NCBI GenBank assembly: GCA_964648005.1
Contig: CAZYKR010000003.1
Coordinates: 1-44,297 of the forward strand
DNA: 44,297 nt
Direction: 5' to 3'
Source: JAGQTE01 sp964648005
GTDB lineage: Bacteria > Actinomycetota > Acidimicrobiia > Acidimicrobiales > Acidimicrobilacustridaceae
Below are positions 1 through 8,767 of this stretch, piece by piece (the first letter of the stretch is position 1; each line of letters starts with the position of its first letter). Position numbers and translations under genes: made by a program. The notes below the pieces were generated by a model that saw only the letters and a list, made by a program, of their open reading frames with translations, did not search any database and was not told the DNA's origin.

Positions 1-958
1 CCGTCAAGAACAGCACCAGACAGGGCATGAGCACGACCCATGGGGCGTTCTCGAGCTGGCCCTTCCCGTCGTTGATCATGGAGCCCCACGTCGGATTCGG
101 GGGTGGTATCGACAGGCCGAGGAAGGCGAGCGCGCCCTCAGCCACGATGGCCACGGCGATGCCGATGATGCCGAACGACACGATCGGCAGGACGGCGTTG
201 GGCAGGATCTCCTTGGTGATCACGCGTCCGTTGGTCGCACCCAGGGTGCGAGCCGCCAGCACGAACTCCCGCTCGGAGAAGACCAGTGTGCTGGCCCGTA
301 CGAGGCGGGCGACCGGCGGGATGGCGACGATGCCGATGGCGAGCACGATGGTCCACACCGACTTGTTGTCGAGGAAGGTGACGATCGACATGGCGAGCAG
401 CAACGCCGGGAATGCCAGCAGGACGTCCATGGCGCCCATCAGCAGTGTCTGCACCTTGCCCTTGAAGAAGCCAGCGGTGATTCCGATGATCGAGCCGAAG
501 AAGATGCCGAAGATGACGGCGGCGACGCCGACGAGAATCGACACCCGGGCACCCCAGATCACCCGGGAGAAGATGTCCCGTCGGAGGTTGTCGGTGCCCA
601 TCAGTCCCCAGCCCGACAGCGGTGGCTGGAGCGCGCACTCACGGGTGGGGCAGACGGGTTGGGTGGGATCGGGCAGGAGCCCCGCCGCCTCGAGCAGCGG
701 CGCCGCCAGCGCCATGGCGACGAGGCCGACGATCCAGGCGACGGCGATCCAGAACGTCCAGCCGAGGCGCTTCTTGACCGCGTCCTCGGGCACCTGATCC
801 GGATCGAGGTTGTGCAGCACCTCGAGGTTGTAGGCATCGACATCGGCGATCTGCGTCAGCTCGGTGGCGAGGTTCGGGGACTCCAGGAAGTCGCCGCTCG
901 GGAAGTACCGCGAGCCGGGCGCCTGGTTGCCGGGGTGCTCAGGCGAGTGCTCGGGCAT
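1..958 (-). CDS. Peptide ABC transporter permease, DppC/OppC type (partial)
   Basis: Second inner-membrane permease of a dipeptide/oligopeptide importer. The reading frame begins at the ATG at 958 and stays open to the window edge (319 codons), so the C-terminus is missing. A GAGG ribosome site lies about 8 nt upstream. The N-terminal ~100 residues are cytoplasmic with one membrane segment (OppC_N-like). Then comes the hallmark MGTDNLRRDIFSR stretch and a five-helix BPD_transp_1 core containing an EAA-type loop (AARTLGATNGRVI, then LPNA). The start overlaps the end of the upstream permease by 20 nt, so the two are translationally coupled. The ATPases are expected beyond the left edge. Substrate is inferred from family only. 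Confidence 0.93.
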   Translation of the reverse strand, partial: MPEHSPEHPGNQAPGSRYFPSGDFLESPNLATELTQIADVDAYNLEVLHNLDPDQVPEDAVKKRLGWTFWIAVAWIVGLVAMALAAPLLEAAGLLPDPTQPVCPTRECALQPPLSGWGLMGTDNLRRDIFSRVIWGARVSILVGVAAVIFGIFFGSIIGITAGFFKGKVQTLLMGAMDVLLAFPALLLAMSIVTFLDNKSVWTIVLAIGIVAIPPVARLVRASTLVFSEREFVLAARTLGATNGRVITKEILPNAVLPIVSFGIIGIAVAIVAEGALAFLGLSIPPPNPTWGSMINDGKGQLENAPWVVLMPCLVLFLT

Positions 959-1892
959 GGCGGATCCTCGGGTCGAGCACGGCGTAGAGCAGATCGACGC
1001 CGAAGTTGATCAGGACATAGGCGAAGGCGACGACGACGACCCCGGCCTGTACGGCCAGGTAGTCACGTCCCATGATGCCGTCGACGATGTACTTGCCCAG
1101 ACCGTTGAGCGAGAAGATCACTTCGACGACGAAGGCGCCGCCGATCAGGCGTCCCATGTTCAGGCCGGCCACCGTCACCAGGGAGAACGTCGACGGACGG
1201 AAGGCGTGCTTCCACAGGATCCGCTTGGGCGGGATGCCCTTGGCCTTCGCCATCGTGATGTAGTCCTCTTGCAGCGTCGAGATGAGATCCGTGCGCAACA
1301 GGCGCATGTAGACCGCCATTTCCGCCAACGCAAGGGTCAGGGCGGGCAGGAAGAAGGACCTGAGGTTCTCTGCGGGGTTCTCCAGGAACGCGGTGTAGCC
1401 CGTCGCGGGGAACCACTTCAGGTTCACCGCGAAGATCAGGATCAGCACCGGCGCGACGACGAACGGTGGTGCTGCGAGGAATCCGAACGCCGTGGTGGTC
1501 GAGACGCGGTCGAAGACCCCTCCCGCGCGTCGAGCCGCGACCACGGCTATCGGGATGGCGATGCCCAGTGCCAGCAGCTGGGAGTAGATGACCAGCTCCG
1601 CGGTCACGGGGATGCGCTCCGTCAGCGCCTCGCTGATGTCCTGCTGCGTGCGACCGGACCGGCCGAAGTCTCCTTGCGCCATGTTCGTGAGCCAGGTCGC
1701 ATACCGGATGTGGATCGGTTCGTTGAGGCGCAAGTCCTCCACCTTCTGGTCACGCTGCTCCTGCGTGCACCCGATGCCGCACAACGTGTCGGCGAGGTTG
1801 CCCGGCAGCAGGGCCAGCATGAAGAAGGAGAAGAAGGTCACGCAGAGCAGCACGATGACGAGCTGCAGCAGCTTCCTCCAGATGAATGCCAT
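939..1892 (-). CDS. Peptide ABC transporter permease, DppB/OppB type
   Basis: First permease of the peptide importer, 317 residues, the usual DppB length. It starts MAFIWRKLLQL with an N-terminal membrane helix, a periplasmic/extracytoplasmic insert containing a Cys pair (CGIGC, near residue 40), and then a five-helix BPD_transp_1 domain. The EAA loop that docks the ATPase reads EDYITMAKAKG followed by HAFRPS. The C-terminus LLYAVLDPRIRHA is typical of DppB. A GGGAG ribosome site precedes the ATG. It lies 102 nt downstream of the binding-protein gene and overlaps dppC by 20 nt, giving an A-B-C operon order. Confidence 0.95.
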   Translation of the reverse strand: MAFIWRKLLQLVIVLLCVTFFSFFMLALLPGNLADTLCGIGCTQEQRDQKVEDLRLNEPIHIRYATWLTNMAQGDFGRSGRTQQDISEALTERIPVTAELVIYSQLLALGIAIPIAVVAARRAGGVFDRVSTTTAFGFLAAPPFVVAPVLILIFAVNLKWFPATGYTAFLENPAENLRSFFLPALTLALAEMAVYMRLLRTDLISTLQEDYITMAKAKGIPPKRILWKHAFRPSTFSLVTVAGLNMGRLIGGAFVVEVIFSLNGLGKYIVDGIMGRDYLAVQAGVVVVAFAYVLINFGVDLLYAVLDPRIRHARALA

Positions 1893-1994
1893 GGGCTCCC
1901 GTCGTCCTCCCGAGGATGGTCCCGTTCGTATCGGTCACGGGGCGCGGAACGTGAGGGTCCCGGCGCCGAAACGCTCAATTGCCTGGCGGGTCAG

Positions 1995-3695
1995 TCACTG
2001 GTCGAGCCACGTCTGCGTCAGGAAGGTCACGCCCGGGAAGCCGAGACCGCCGACCGGGTAGGCGGCCTTGCCGTCGGGCAGGGGGCCGTTCGTGATCTGG
2101 CGCACCTTGTTGTTGGCCCCGATGGCCCACACCGAATGGTCGAGCCAGATGTAGGGCAGGTCCTCGGCGAAGAGGCGCTGGAGCTCGTCGTAGGCGGCCT
2201 TGCGCTCTGCGGGGTCGGTGCTCGACCGGCCCTTGTCCAGGGCGGCGTCGATCTCGGGGTTCTGGTTGCGAGCGATGTTGAGCGCCAGCCCGCCGGTGGC
2301 GTTGTCCGACGTCCACCACAGGTAGTCGGCGTCGGGGTCCGGGGCGCCGAACTGACGCCACAGGTTCGCCTCGTAGTTGCCGCCGACGGCGTCCGTGATG
2401 AAGGTGTTCTGCTGATCGGTGTTCAACTCGACGTCGATGCCGACGGCTTCCCACTGCTGCTGGAGGAACTCGAGGTTCTCCCTGGTGTCGACGCCGCCCC
2501 CGCGCAGCTGCACGGAGAACTCGCCCTTCTCGGCCTTGATCTCGTTGACGAGCTCCTGGGCCTTGACGGGGTCGTACTCGGGGTAGCCGGCGTCCTCGAG
2601 GTACCACGGCGAGTCCGGCGTGAAGGGACCGTTGGCCACGAAGTTGACGTCGAAGTTGACGATGGAGTTGTACTCCTCGTTGTTGGTGGCGTAAGCGATG
2701 GCCTGCCGGGCCCGGATGTCGTCGAAGGGCGGCTTCGAGGTGTTGAGCATGACGAAGCCCTCTTCGGCTTCGCCCTGGTCCTCCACCAGCTGGATCTGAC
2801 CCTCGGCCGCCAGGTTGCGCATCTCGAGGATCGTCGTCTGGTCGGTGGTGTGGATCATGTCGAAGTCGCCGGTCTTGAGTCCGTTGAGGCGCTGGGCGTT
2901 CTCCGGCGTGGGCTGGAAGATCACCGTATCGAGGTACGGGAGGGCGTTGCCGTCCTGATCCTTCTGCCAATACCCGTCGTACTTGGAGGCTTCGAACTGC
3001 TTGTCCGACTCCCAGCTCACGAACTGGAACGGGCCTGTGCCGACGGGCTTCAGCCCGCCCTGCTCATCGGCGAGCGTGCCGGGCGAGGGGATCACGCCGA
3101 GCTGGCCGGTCAGTACACCGGGGAAGGCTGCCCACGGCTCCTTCATGGTGAACTCGACCGTCAGCGGTCCGGTGGCGGTCACCGACTCGACGTTGGTGAT
3201 GGCGGCACCGGTCAGCGGCGACTTCAGGTGCAGGTTGTAGACGTTGGCGACGGCCTCGGCCGTCAACGCCGAGCCGTCGTGGAAGGTCACGCCGTCGCGC
3301 ATCGTGAAGGTCCACGTCTTGAAGTCGTCGCTCGACTCGAAGGACTCGGCCAAATACGGCGCCGGCGAACCGTCCTCGTAGCGAGCGACCATGGTGTCGT
3401 AGACCGCCAAGCCCATCATCACGCCCACGATCGACCACCGGTCGGAGGTCGGCTTGAAGCCGGTGGTCTCGGCTTCGAGGGCGTAGCGGAGGGTGCCGCC
3501 CGGCTTGGGCGCGCCGTCGGACGCCAGGGTGACGGGCGGGCGGGGGCCCTTGGTGCCGCCGTCCACACTCGTGCTGCCGGTGTCGCCGCCGGCGTCCGTG
3601 CTGGTGTTGGCGGAGCAGGCGCCGGCCACCAGGCCGACTGCCAATGCGGCGGGGATCGCCCGACGCCACAGGCCAGTGCCGATCGTGTGCTTCAC
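1995..3695 (-). CDS. Peptide-binding lipoprotein of ABC transporter (SBP_bac_5, DppA type)
   Basis: Extracytoplasmic substrate-binding protein, 566 residues from the GTG at 3695. I chose this start because a G-rich ribosome site sits just upstream and the protein then opens with a basic n-region, a hydrophobic stretch and a lipobox-like AGAC with Cys at residue 27. An in-frame GTG at 3794 lies inside the predicted -10 box and is rejected. A Thr/Gly/Asp-rich linker follows, then the SBP_bac_5 fold (KPGGTLRYALE; WTFTMRDGVTFHDG; later NTSKPPFDDIRARQAI). Peptide is the likely ligand; nickel, opines or glycosides are possible in this family. It is the first gene of the operon with the two permeases. 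Confidence 0.94.
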   Translation of the reverse strand: MKHTIGTGLWRRAIPAALAVGLVAGACSANTSTDAGGDTGSTSVDGGTKGPRPPVTLASDGAPKPGGTLRYALEAETTGFKPTSDRWSIVGVMMGLAVYDTMVARYEDGSPAPYLAESFESSDDFKTWTFTMRDGVTFHDGSALTAEAVANVYNLHLKSPLTGAAITNVESVTATGPLTVEFTMKEPWAAFPGVLTGQLGVIPSPGTLADEQGGLKPVGTGPFQFVSWESDKQFEASKYDGYWQKDQDGNALPYLDTVIFQPTPENAQRLNGLKTGDFDMIHTTDQTTILEMRNLAAEGQIQLVEDQGEAEEGFVMLNTSKPPFDDIRARQAIAYATNNEEYNSIVNFDVNFVANGPFTPDSPWYLEDAGYPEYDPVKAQELVNEIKAEKGEFSVQLRGGGVDTRENLEFLQQQWEAVGIDVELNTDQQNTFITDAVGGNYEANLWRQFGAPDPDADYLWWTSDNATGGLALNIARNQNPEIDAALDKGRSSTDPAERKAAYDELQRLFAEDLPYIWLDHSVWAIGANNKVRQITNGPLPDGKAAYPVGGLGFPGVTFLTQTWLDQ

Positions 3696-3792
3696 GGTGG
3701 TCCCCCCTACGGTTCCGCGGAACGCGCTGTCTTGGATGCTGCTTGTGCTGATCCCACCACCCGTGACCGGAGTCACCCGGTCGGCGGCCGGC

Positions 3793-3822
3793 ACGGTACG
3801 AGCGCAGACACCATTGTGTCAA
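3793..3822 (-). promoter_or_regulatory. Predicted sigma-70-type promoter of the peptide ABC operon
   Basis: On the minus strand there is a perfect -35 TTGACA (3822-3817), an 18-nt spacer and a -10 TACCGT (3798-3793), giving a transcript start near 3786 and a leader of about 90 nt before the GTG at 3695. The spacer contains the inverted repeat GACAC-N4-GTGTC (3807-3820), which overlaps the -35 and could be an operator. Pattern-based; not experimentally supported. Confidence 0.6.
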
Positions 3823-4238
3823 CAGCGCGGCAACAACGTGGCGCAGGCAGCATCCGGTCGCGGCGGCGGCCGGCAGACGCGACGACGGGCCGGTGCCCGA
3901 AGGCGACCGGCCCGTCGCGCCGTTCCGATGCGGTGCCCGCTCCAGCAGCACCCCCGCGTGCTCCCGGCGTCCCGGCAGCAACCACAGGTGCCGTTCGCCC
4001 GAGGGCTCCCGGCGAGTTCCCGTCGGACCGAAGCCCTCCGGGTGGGGGTGCCAGCGCTGCGGCAGTGTGCCTCATCGGCCTGGCAGGTGCCACCCAACAC
4101 CCGCCGCCGCGGCGGGTCAAGGCCCCACCACAAGATCCCCAGGGCCATCCCCAGCTCTGGGGCGAAATCCCCAATGCGAGCGGCGTCGTGCACACGCCGT
4201 GCACAGGTGCGCCCACAGCCCGGAGCGGTCAGAACGCC
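3823..4238. other. Long intergenic region with several GC-rich inverted repeats
   Basis: No convincing gene is visible between the dppA promoter and the end of the transglycosylase gene; the open frames here have low-complexity Arg/Pro/Gly translations typical of shadows. It holds a perfect 12-bp stem hairpin (3883-3917), a 7-bp stem (4100-4116), a near-palindrome CCCCAGCTCTGGGG (4149-4162) and two closely spaced GTGCAC palindromes near 4190-4204. I saw no T-loop motif of a tRNA and no recognisable RNase P, tmRNA or SRP core. Confidence 0.5.
3883..3917 (-). terminator. Strong GC-rich hairpin, possible terminator for the transglycosylase transcript
   Basis: Arms CGACGGGCCGGT (3883-3894) and ACCGGCCCGTCG (3906-3917) are perfect 12-bp reverse complements around an 11-nt loop. 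There is no U-tract, as is common in high-GC actinobacteria. It lies about 320 nt past the transglycosylase stop and upstream of the dppA promoter, so it could insulate the two units. A structured RNA is an alternative. Confidence 0.4.
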
Positions 4239-5654
4239 TCAGCCCGGCTCCGTGCCCTCCGGTCCCGTCGGCTCGGTGTCGTCGTCGGGTGGCGACGAGG
4301 TCGTCGTCGTGGCGACGTCGTCGGGGTGCTCGATGGCCGGGGACGGCGACGGCAGCCCCGGCGCCAGCGGCGGCACCTCGTAGGCGTCGTAGGCGTGCGC
4401 CCGCGACAGCACGAGCTCGACGTAGCTGCCGTCGTTGTTGTAGCTGCGGAAGCCCCGACGGAGGCCGGCGTCGGTGTCGAGCCCGGGTCCCTGCCGGCAC
4501 AGGTAGGCGGCGGCGGTCAGGGTGGCGTCGTAGAGGTTGTGCGGATCGGCCTTGCCGTCGCCGTTGCCGTCGCGCGCCACGGCCTTCCAGGTCGAGGGGA
4601 TGAACTGCATGGGGCCGACGGCGCGGTCGCCGTTGGGATCGCCATCGATCTCGCCGCCATCGGTATCGCCGATCGAGGCCGTGCCGTTGCTCCCGTCGAG
4701 CGCGATGCCGGTGATCGGGTCCTCGATGTTGCCGTCGGCGTCGGGCTGCGTGCCGTTGTAGGTGCCGTGGTTCGACTCGGTGCGGGCGATCGCTGCCAGC
4801 GCCGTCCACCGCAGTCCACAGCTCGGCTGTTCCGCTCGGATGGTGCGTGCCGCGCGGTAGTAGGCGTTGAAGTTGACGAACCGGAAGTCGAGGTCGACCA
4901 CCGCCGACATGAGCCTGCTGTCGGCGACCGCCTGACGCCGCACCACCAACTCGGTCGAGGCCTGGTCGCGCCGAGTGGTGGCGTCGTCGCGGATGCGTTC
5001 GGTCTCGGTGATGCGGCGGGCGACCACGTCCACCTCGGCCTGGGCTGCCGACTCAATCGTCGCCTGATCGGCCAGATGGCGGGTCAGGAAGCGCAGCTCG
5101 CTGAGGCGATCCTGCTGCACGGCGTCGACGAAGACCCGCTGGCTGCCCCGCTCGTTGGCCGCCTCGAGGTCGACGATCTCCTCGACCGGACCGCCCAGCC
5201 CGCCCTGGACGTACTGGCCGACGGCCAGGTCCCGCAGATCCGCCCGCACCACGGCCAGGCGGATCTCGTCCTTGAGTCGGCGCCGTTGGGCCCCGACGAG
5301 CTCGCCATCGAGCCGCTCACGGGCGGCGAGGAGCGCGCGCAGGTCAGCGATGGCCGTCTCGATCGTGGCCTCGGCTTCGGTCAGCCGCGCCTCGGTCACG
5401 CCATACGCCTCCACCGCCGCCCGATACTCCGTGCCGTCGAGCGCCACGGCACCGAGGTCGTCCTCGACACGGGGATCTGCGGTGATGATGACCTCGGCGG
5501 TGCGTCGCTCGGCCGCGGTGTCGTCCGACGTGCCGGTCTGGGCCTCGCCGGTGCCTGGGGGCGCGCAGAGGCCGAACGCGACGGCGACGCAGAGCGCAGC
5601 GGCGAGTCGGCGGTGGCGAACGGGCGATCCGGGCACGGCGCGCGATTGTCGCAC
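4239..5654 (-). CDS. Secreted lytic murein transglycosylase (MltB-like SLT_2), with N-terminal coiled coil
   Basis: Cell-wall hydrolase expected to cleave the MurNAc-GlcNAc bond of peptidoglycan outside the membrane. The frame opens at the GTG at 5654 (471 residues; GTG at 5636 is an alternative, neither with a good ribosome site). Residues 10-40 form a signal peptide, residues ~60-280 are Glu/Arg/Ala-rich and likely coiled coil. The catalytic domain (~275-430) has the general-acid Glu at about 293 in the TESNHG motif, AVGPMQFIPSTW, and the YDA/AAAYLC region. Asp-rich loops (DADGNIEDP; DGNGDGKADP) look like Ca-binding loops. The C-terminal tail is a Thr/Pro/Asp/Glu linker of about 40 residues. 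It is a single gene, divergent from the methyltransferase at 5743. Confidence 0.88.
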   Translation of the reverse strand: MRQSRAVPGSPVRHRRLAAALCVAVAFGLCAPPGTGEAQTGTSDDTAAERRTAEVIITADPRVEDDLGAVALDGTEYRAAVEAYGVTEARLTEAEATIETAIADLRALLAARERLDGELVGAQRRRLKDEIRLAVVRADLRDLAVGQYVQGGLGGPVEEIVDLEAANERGSQRVFVDAVQQDRLSELRFLTRHLADQATIESAAQAEVDVVARRITETERIRDDATTRRDQASTELVVRRQAVADSRLMSAVVDLDFRFVNFNAYYRAARTIRAEQPSCGLRWTALAAIARTESNHGTYNGTQPDADGNIEDPITGIALDGSNGTASIGDTDGGEIDGDPNGDRAVGPMQFIPSTWKAVARDGNGDGKADPHNLYDATLTAAAYLCRQGPGLDTDAGLRRGFRSYNNDGSYVELVLSRAHAYDAYEVPPLAPGLPSPSPAIEHPDDVATTTTSSPPDDDTEPTGPEGTEPG

Positions 5655-5687
5655 GGGCGGACCCCGGGCTGGGGTACGCGCCGGCGG

Positions 5688-5693
5688 TATGCT
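5688..5693 (+). promoter_or_regulatory. Predicted -10 box for the glycan operon
   Basis: GGTATGCT carries a TATGCT -10 hexamer in the 88-nt divergent gap before the methyltransferase at 5743; no good -35 is seen. The predicted leader is about 43-45 nt and includes the AGGAG ribosome site. Confidence 0.4.
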
Positions 5694-5742
5694 CGCAGGC
5701 TTGCACGGCGGTCGGGTCCGCCGTGAGGACCCAGGAGAGCAG

Positions 5743-6507
5743 ATGTCCGAGGTGAGCGCGGCTGAGGCCCCGTCCGACTTCGACGCCGTCTACCGCTCGG
5801 TGGCCGACGTCCAGGGTTGGATGACCCGGGACCAGGCCTGCCGGTTGTGGGATCGAGCCGGTGAGCTGGACGCCGGCGACCGCATCGTCGAGATCGGCAG
5901 CTTCCACGGGCGCAGCGCCATCATGTTGGCGTCGAGCGCCCCGGCGGGCGTCGAGATCATCACGATCGACCCACACGGCGGCAACGACCGCGGCCCGCAC
6001 GAGTTCGAGGGGTTCGAGGACGAGGCCGAGCAGGACCACCAGACGTTCCTGGCCAACCTCGAGCGTGCCGGCGTACGTGAGCGCATCCACCACCTGCGCG
6101 AGTACTCCCATGATGCGCTCGCCGGCGTGCCGGGCGAGATCGAGCTGCTCTACATCGACGGTGCCCACCGGTACGCGCCAGCCCTCGACGACATCCGTCA
6201 GTGGGCGCCGAAGGTCTCCTACAAGGGCACCTTGCTCATCCACGACTGCTTCAGCGCCTGGGGACTGACGTTGGCCCTGATGGTGGAGCTCTTCTGTGGC
6301 GGCAAGTTCCGCTATGTCGGCCGATCGCAGACCATGGCCGAGTACGAGCGGGTCGACCTGACCCCGGCGGACCGGGCTGCCAACTGCTTCCGGCAGGTGC
6401 TCGAGCTGCCGTACTTCGCCCGGAACCTGGCCATCAAGGTGCTCATCAAGGCGAAGCTGGCGCCGTTGTCCCGCCTGCTGGGTGGCGACGGCAACTGGCC
6501 CTACTGA
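5743..6507 (+). CDS. Class I SAM-dependent methyltransferase (Methyltransf_24-like)
   Basis: 254 residues from the ATG at 5743, preceded by a good AGGAGAG ribosome site (5733-5739); a longer upstream frame is antisense to the transglycosylase and is rejected. The Rossmann motif I is VEIGSFHGRS (residues 49-58), the acidic end of strand 2 is TIDPHG, and LLYIDGAHRYA followed by LIHDCF matches the Methyltransf_24/cephalosporin-hydroxylase-like group, whose members often sit in glycan and polysaccharide loci. No membrane segment, so cytoplasmic. It is the first gene of a plus-strand run that continues with an anchored lectin-like protein and membrane acyl- and glycosyltransferases, so a sugar nucleotide or glycan precursor is a plausible substrate (inference). 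Confidence 0.85.
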   Translation: MSEVSAAEAPSDFDAVYRSVADVQGWMTRDQACRLWDRAGELDAGDRIVEIGSFHGRSAIMLASSAPAGVEIITIDPHGGNDRGPHEFEGFEDEAEQDHQTFLANLERAGVRERIHHLREYSHDALAGVPGEIELLYIDGAHRYAPALDDIRQWAPKVSYKGTLLIHDCFSAWGLTLALMVELFCGGKFRYVGRSQTMAEYERVDLTPADRAANCFRQVLELPYFARNLAIKVLIKAKLAPLSRLLGGDGNWPY

Positions 6508-6556
6508 CCGCCGACCGGGGGCGGCCCGGTGCCACGGCCACCCGTGGGTCGTCTGG

Positions 6557-6562
6557 TACCGT
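6557..6562 (+). promoter_or_regulatory. Possible internal -10 box
   Basis: TGGTACCGT gives a TACCGT hexamer about 55 nt before the start at 6617, suggesting a second transcript start for the lectin-like gene. No clear -35. Confidence 0.3.
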
Positions 6563-6616
6563 CCGAAACTCGACACACCGATGGGAGCCGGCCGGAGTCG
6601 GCCGAGATGCGGGGAC

Positions 6617-7516
6617 ATGGCTGACGCACACGACGAGAAGGACGCGCCGACGGAGCCGGCGACGCCGACGACCGACGACGAGTGGGACGAGGAGGAGTCG
6701 ATCCTCACCTGGAAGCTCCTGCTCGGCATCGTCGTGGCGCTCGTGGTGGTCGCCGTGCTGGCCATGACCCTGTTCGGCTCGTCGTCGGACAGCGGCGACG
6801 TCGCTTCGGGCGACACCGACACCACGGTCGACAACCTGGCGAACGTGCCGGCGATCCGTGACGACTTCACCCGCCCCGACAACTCGTCGACCCTGGGCAA
6901 GGCCAGCACCGGCGAGGACTGGGATGCCGCACTCGGCACCTGGGGGATCTCGTCGAACCAGGCGTACGTCGCCCAGAAGAACACCGGCCCGCGCAACATC
7001 GCCCTCGTCGACCTCGGCCAGGGCGACGGCTCGGTCGGTGCCACCGCCTCGAAGATGGTCAACGGCTGGGGGCTCGCGTTCCGGTACCGGGGGCCGAACG
7101 CCTTCTGGTACATCGCCTCGACCCCCCTCGGGGACAAGCAGACCGCCGGGTTCAACGTCTTCAAGGTGACCGACGGCGTGCCCGAGAACGTCAAGGCCAA
7201 CTGCATCAAGCAGCTCCAGGACGACTCCAAGGTGCGGGTCGAGTTCTCCGGTGCGCTGATCACGGTGTTCGTCGACGACAAGCCGGTGTGCACGGTCAAC
7301 GACAACTACCTGCAGGCGCAGACCAAGGTGGGCCTGTTCGTGGCGGAGCAGGGCGTCGCCGATGCCCGGTGGAGCTCGTTCGTCGCCACCAAGGGCCTGG
7401 CCGGACCGCCCGTGACCGCCAAACCGTTCACCCCGCCGACCTCCGCCGGCGGGGGCTCGTCGACCACCGCGCCGGCTCCGAGCGCGCCGTCCACGACGGC
7501 GGCGCCGCAGGGCTGA
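6617..7516 (+). CDS. Membrane-anchored protein with LamG/concanavalin-like beta-sandwich region
   Basis: 299 residues from the ATG at 6617; GGGG lies immediately upstream. Layout: acidic Asp/Glu/Thr-rich cytoplasmic tail (1-29), one membrane helix (about 31-54), a Ser/Asp-rich linker, a beta-rich extracytoplasmic domain (about 75-260), then a Pro/Thr/Ala/Ser tail. Features such as DDFTRPDNSSTLG, WGISSNQAYVAQ, WGLAFRYRGPNAFWYI and VRVEFSGALITVFVDD are the pattern of glycan-binding jelly-roll domains (DUF1080/LamG-like). No catalytic residues are evident. Its place between glycan-modifying genes suggests a role in binding envelope polysaccharide. Exact family not identified. Confidence 0.72.
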   Translation: MADAHDEKDAPTEPATPTTDDEWDEEESILTWKLLLGIVVALVVVAVLAMTLFGSSSDSGDVASGDTDTTVDNLANVPAIRDDFTRPDNSSTLGKASTGEDWDAALGTWGISSNQAYVAQKNTGPRNIALVDLGQGDGSVGATASKMVNGWGLAFRYRGPNAFWYIASTPLGDKQTAGFNVFKVTDGVPENVKANCIKQLQDDSKVRVEFSGALITVFVDDKPVCTVNDNYLQAQTKVGLFVAEQGVADARWSSFVATKGLAGPPVTAKPFTPPTSAGGGSSTTAPAPSAPSTTAAPQG

Positions 7517-7537
7517 GGCGGGGGAGGCGGCGTCGCC

Positions 7538-8767
7538 GTGGAGCCGGCCGCGCCGACGACGACCTGGCAACGGATCGTCCGGGTCGTCGAGCCCCACCAG
7601 GGCGGTCGTTTCGCCGCGCTCGACGGCTACCGGGCCATCGCTGCCATCGGCGTGCTCGTCTATCACGTCGCCGGCAACGCCAAGCTGACGCAGGGCTCGT
7701 CACCGCTCAACGCCTTCCTGGCCAACCTGGGCAACTTCGGGGTAGCGGTGTTCTTCTTGCTCTCCGGGTTCTTGCTGTACCGGGGCTTCGTCGCCTCGGC
7801 GCTCACCGATGAGCCGGGCCCGCGGTGGTTCCGGTTCTGGCGTCACCGCTTCTTGCGGATCTACCCGGCCTACTGGGTGGCCCTGCTGGCCTTCATCGCC
7901 CTGATCGGGTTGAAGATGAACCCGACGCTCGGCAACCTGGCGTCGATCTTCGGCTTGGTGCAGATCTACCGACCGCTGTTCGGGTTCGCGGCCCTGTCCG
8001 TCGCTTGGACGCTGTGCATCGAGGTCAGCTTCTACGTGGCGCTGCCGTTCATCGCGCTCGGGATCCAGCGTGGGCTGGGAGCGGCGGCACGGACGCCCAA
8101 GGCCCGCATGCAGGCCCAGCTCCTCGGGCTCGGGATCATGGTCGCCGTCGCCTACATCTACCGCATCACCATCGCGGCCCAGGCGACCGGTCCAGGGGAC
8201 AACCAGCACCTGTGGTTGCCCAACTACCTCGACTGGTTCGCGCTCGGCATGGCGCTGGCGCTGGCGGTGGTGTGGCGCGACATGGGCCGACCGCTGCCGC
8301 GCGCCGTGCAGGTGTTCGCCGACAGCGGTTGGGCCTGTTGGGTGGTCGCCGCCATGGCCTACGGCATCTTGATGATGCTGCGCTCGGGTGGCGAGGCCAC
8401 CGCCGGCGGTTTCGGCAAGGAGACCGCCACCGAGATGTGCCTGCGCTTCTTCTTCAACGGCACCGCCGCCTTCTTCTTCCTGTTGCCGGGGATCCTGTCG
8501 CTCCGCGACCCGGACCGTATGAAGGGGTGGCTGTCGGCGCTGGTACCGGCCTACCTCGGCACCATCTCCTACGGCATCTACCTGTGGCACAAGATCTGGC
8601 TCGACTGGATGAAGGGCACCCAACCCGAGCCCGGGTTCGCTGCGTCGTGGGGCTTCTGGCCGACCCTGGCAGCCGTGTTCGCCTTGACGGTGCTCAGCGC
8701 CTCGGCGAGCTGGTTCTTGATCGAGCGACCCCTGCTGCGCTTCAAGGACCCGAGGCGACGACGGTGA
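7538..8767 (+). CDS. Membrane acyltransferase, acyltransferase-3 (OafA/YrhL) family
   Basis: 409-residue polytopic enzyme that would O-acylate a sugar, using cytoplasmic acyl-CoA. GTG start at 7538 has a strong GGGGGAGG ribosome site. The first helix holds the family signature RFAALDGYRAIAAIGVLVYH (Arg...His, the catalytic His of AT3 enzymes), followed by VAVFFLLSGFLLYR and RFWRHRFLRIYPAYW, then VAWTLCIEVSFYVALP; about ten membrane helices in all. There is no SGNH domain fused to the C-terminus. The stop codon overlaps the next gene (GTGA), so translation is coupled to the AftD-like protein, which makes an arabinan or similar envelope glycan a likely acceptor (inference). Confidence 0.92.
   Translation: MEPAAPTTTWQRIVRVVEPHQGGRFAALDGYRAIAAIGVLVYHVAGNAKLTQGSSPLNAFLANLGNFGVAVFFLLSGFLLYRGFVASALTDEPGPRWFRFWRHRFLRIYPAYWVALLAFIALIGLKMNPTLGNLASIFGLVQIYRPLFGFAALSVAWTLCIEVSFYVALPFIALGIQRGLGAAARTPKARMQAQLLGLGIMVAVAYIYRITIAAQATGPGDNQHLWLPNYLDWFALGMALALAVVWRDMGRPLPRAVQVFADSGWACWVVAAMAYGILMMLRSGGEATAGGFGKETATEMCLRFFFNGTAAFFFLLPGILSLRDPDRMKGWLSALVPAYLGTISYGIYLWHKIWLDWMKGTQPEPGFAASWGFWPTLAAVFALTVLSASASWFLIERPLLRFKDPRRRR

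Noticed and set aside
3773..4216. A 147-codon minus-strand frame in the long intergenic region
   Set aside because: It runs through the predicted dppA promoter and has a Pro/Gly/Arg-rich translation with no ribosome site, so it is treated as non-coding.
864..5726. A 1620-codon plus-strand open frame across the peptide operon and transglycosylase
   Set aside because: It is antisense to well-supported minus-strand genes, and its translation is low-complexity Arg/Gly/Asp/His-rich with no recognisable domain. It is a high-GC shadow frame.
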